From Duodenibacillus intestinigallinarum (GTDB taxonomy: Bacteria; Pseudomonadota; Gammaproteobacteria; Burkholderiales; Burkholderiaceae_F), in contig DXAH01000022.1 of NCBI GenBank assembly GCA_019117105.1, positions 1 through 17,831 on the forward strand: a stretch of DNA of 17,831 nt, in the 5' to 3' direction. Below are positions 15,632-17,831 of this stretch, one piece after another. Position 1 is the stretch's first letter; each line of letters opens with the position of its first letter. The translations under genes were made by a program, and so were the position numbers. Below the pieces are notes generated by a model, which searched no databases, had not been told where the DNA came from, and was given only the letters and a program-made list of their open reading frames with translations.

Positions 15632-17831
15632 TTAGAACGTATAGCGAGCGCCAAGATTGACTCTCCACTTCTGATCAATGTCACCGCCAAAACCGGTGCC
15701 AACGTCAACAAACGTATTGAAGCTGTCGGTAACGCTATAGGAAAGACCCACAGAGACGTCGCCCCAGTTGTCGTCGAGCTCGTCGCTTAGCATACGAGTG
15801 ATCGCTTCGCCGTTGACCGTGCCGCTGAACTTAGCATCCACGTCACCCAAGAAGTCATGGTTGTAGCCAGCCTTCAAATAAGCCGAACCTCGATTTTCGT
15901 TGAATTTGATGCCACCCATCACACCCACGCGGGCCACCAGACTTTCGATTGTTTCAAAGTCGACGCTGCGAACGTTTGTGGTGTAGTCCGTGGCACGCAG
16001 CCAGCTGTAGGCCAACTGAACCTGCGGTTCGATGAACGTATTGTGTGCAAGGTCAAAGCGATGGCCTGCCTCAATGCCGACGATAGCGCCGGTCATCATG
16101 TAGTCGCCATGCTCGACAACATCTTTGTTCGAGAGGTCATATTCATTGTCGATGCGGCCAATCTTAGCCATCATATCGATGAAGCCACCGTTGTCGCCGA
16201 AATAGCTGCCGTAAAGACCGACCGTGTAGGTATCGTTGTCCGCAGATCCAGCGTTGAGATCGGTGTCGCCAATGGTGTAATCAAAGCTCACGCCAACCAG
16301 GAAATTGCTACTCACCGGAGCGTCAAAGCCCAGTTCGATCACGTTGTAGTCGTGCTCAATTCCACGGCCATCAAGGCGGCCATTGTTGTAGCGAACCCAT
16401 GCACCCATGGCCTGGGGCATAGTGCGCAACGTGCCCATGCGGTCGGACAGGTTTGTAAGCTGCGTTCTCCACACCAGACCATTCATCAAAGCAAGATCGG
16501 TGGCAGAACTCAGAAGGCTGTTAACAGAAAGAACTTCAACCTTGCCATTGGAGTAGTAACGGGCTGCGTCACCGAAAGCTCCTTCATTAACGAGAACCTG
16601 TTCAGGATTATTTGCGCCGTCAGTGCCAAGTTCAATACCGTTGAACAAATTCGCTACGTCGGCACCACCGGCAAGTTTGTCACTTACATCCCCGGTGTAT
16701 TCGACAGAGAGGCCGCCAGTTCCGCTCACAGTGTCGACAGTCAGAACCTTTTGATCGGAAGTGCCCATGCGGTCGAGTGAGAAAGTCAGGGAAGAACCTT
16801 CCTCGACATCGGCGGTGCCAATTGTCAACCCAGAAGTTTCACTGCCGAGTTCAACGGTGATGTTACTGCCTTCTTTGGTGTTAACAGCTCCTGCCTGATC
16901 TTTAAGAGAGATGGTGTCGGTATTCTTGGTGAAGTTCAGCGTTGTGGAGTTGTTGGCGTCAATGACACCGTCAACCTGGGACTTTTCACCGAAATTAAGA
17001 GTTACATTTGTAGTGGCATCATCAACAGCAATTGCGGCCTTTGCATTTTCCGAAGCGGATACAAAACCATCGTTATTGAAAACCGAGCCAATTGAGGAGA
17101 TATCCACGGCTGTTGAGTCATCTCCTGAAGCTTCGATATTTCCCGTGTTCGTGAAGTTTTTGTTTTCGTAGGCCTCTCCGTCCTTCCCTGCTATGAGCTG
17201 CACGCCCGTACCGCTGCCAGTTACGAAGATATCACCAGTGTTGCTGACCTCAACGGCATCACCGCCTTCCATTCGGTAGTTGATGCCTACGCCGTTACCG
17301 ACTACTTCGATTGTGCCGTTATTGATCATCTTCTTGGCGGGGTCCTGGCCGGGGTTGGCGGAGCCGTCAAGAAGGCCACTTGCCTTGTCCTTGACAACGA
17401 TCTTGCCGTAATTAATGGCAGTTCCACCCGGGTTGACCGCCATGGCTTTGTTTTTATCGGTACTGCTTCCCGTTACGTAGATCGTGCCTTCCGCGTCGTT
17501 AATGATCGTTCCGTTCTGTCCGGTGTGATTCACCATAGCTTCGCCATTACCTGTGCCAATGACCCACAGTGTGCCTTTGTTCACCACCGTTTCACCATTC
17601 TTCGCTGCAAGGAGGGCGTTTCCGGTTGCACCTGTAGTGTCATGCACTGCTTGCCCATCAAAGACATAGTGGCCTTCATCATCTTGCTTAGGTGTGATCC
17701 AAGGATTGTGAATTCCTTCACCATCCCCCACAGCCGCCTTGTAGACATCAACTTCTGCATTGGGATCTTCCCACTGAGCTGAAGCTACAAGGGGCATACA
17801 CAGTGTTGCTGTGACTGCAATGGCGATTGAC
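15632..17831 (-). CDS. Type Va autotransporter with beta-helical passenger (5' end beyond right edge)
   Basis: The in-window part is 732 residues. It opens inside a signal peptide, with the hydrophobic run SIAIAVTATLCMPLVASA then QWEDPN. The true start therefore lies beyond 17831, not at the in-frame ATG at 17797, which would cut the signal in half. Counting from that Met, residues 20-250 carry seven rungs of the form N-x-G-x-I-x-V-x-G, 24-31 residues apart, predicting a secreted beta-helix. Residues 250-440 are a less regular linker. Residues 460-721 match an autotransporter beta-barrel from MGAWVRYNNGRL to the closing VNLGARYTF, with the terminal Phe used by the Bam complex. No Cys is seen past the signal peptide and no protease triad is evident, so adhesion or surface display is more likely than proteolysis (inference). 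Confidence 0.92.
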   Translation of the reverse strand, partial: SIAIAVTATLCMPLVASAQWEDPNAEVDVYKAAVGDGEGIHNPWITPKQDDEGHYVFDGQAVHDTTGATGNALLAAKNGETVVNKGTLWVIGTGNGEAMVNHTGQNGTIINDAEGTIYVTGSSTDKNKAMAVNPGGTAINYGKIVVKDKASGLLDGSANPGQDPAKKMINNGTIEVVGNGVGINYRMEGGDAVEVSNTGDIFVTGSGTGVQLIAGKDGEAYENKNFTNTGNIEASGDDSTAVDISSIGSVFNNDGFVSASENAKAAIAVDDATTNVTLNFGEKSQVDGVIDANNSTTLNFTKNTDTISLKDQAGAVNTKEGSNITVELGSETSGLTIGTADVEEGSSLTFSLDRMGTSDQKVLTVDTVSGTGGLSVEYTGDVSDKLAGGADVANLFNGIELGTDGANNPEQVLVNEGAFGDAARYYSNGKVEVLSVNSLLSSATDLALMNGLVWRTQLTNLSDRMGTLRTMPQAMGAWVRYNNGRLDGRGIEHDYNVIELGFDAPVSSNFLVGVSFDYTIGDTDLNAGSADNDTYTVGLYGSYFGDNGGFIDMMAKIGRIDNEYDLSNKDVVEHGDYMMTGAIVGIEAGHRFDLAHNTFIEPQVQLAYSWLRATDYTTNVRSVDFETIESLVARVGVMGGIKFNENRGSAYLKAGYNHDFLGDVDAKFSGTVNGEAITRMLSDELDDNWGDVSVGLSYSVTDSFNTFVDVGTGFGGDIDQKWRVNLGARYTF

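Noticed and set aside
15365..15790. 141-codon plus-strand frame across the autotransporter 3' end
   Set aside because: It reads through the autotransporter terminator and barrel in antisense; the minus strand explains the sequence.

Overview
The window looks like chromosome of a Gram-negative betaproteobacterium, most likely Burkholderiales, family Sutterellaceae (inference). Three things support this. There is a Neisseria/Bordetella-type trimeric porin whose mature start reads SVTLYG. The cluster rlmE-ftsH-folP-glmM is present with yhbY divergent from rlmE, a layout conserved across beta- and gammaproteobacteria. A classical autotransporter whose barrel ends in RYTF is also encoded. Base composition is moderately GC-rich, with AT-rich intergenic regions.

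Layout. Positions 1-234 (-) hold the first 78 codons of alaS. A 600-bp divergent spacer separates it from a general porin (835-2016, +), which ends in hairpins shared with the convergent glmM. On the minus strand follow rlmE (6623-7273), ftsH (4462-6411, TTG start), folP (3540-4397, GTG start) and glmM (2144-3478). A strong terminator-like hairpin lies between ftsH and folP. The rlmE/yhbY divergent spacer carries what looks like a relic of an IS200/IS605 end. yhbY (7543-8013, +) has a lysine-rich tail and its own terminator.

Next comes a phosphate module: a five-half-site, 11-bp-periodic PHO array (8091-8139) in front of a PiT-family phosphate transporter fused to a PhoU-like cytoplasmic domain (8192-10531). 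A Gph-like HAD phosphatase (10627-11292, +) overlaps convergent uvrB (11289-13331, -, GTG start) by 4 nt at the stop codons. An aromatic/aspartate aminotransferase (13510-14712, +) follows, then a tRNA-Asn with its own promoter and terminator. After that is a gene-poor stretch with a 3'-end coding remnant. The window closes with a large autotransporter on the minus strand whose N-terminus lies past the right edge.

Most genes are housekeeping: translation and ribosome maturation (alaS, rlmE, yhbY, tRNA-Asn), proteolysis (ftsH), folate and cell-wall precursors (folP, glmM), DNA repair (uvrB) and amino-acid metabolism. The most unusual element is the inverted PHO half-site array controlling a PiT-PhoU fusion. 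I found no complete novel defence, mobile or secretion system, no CRISPR array and no intact transposase or integrase.
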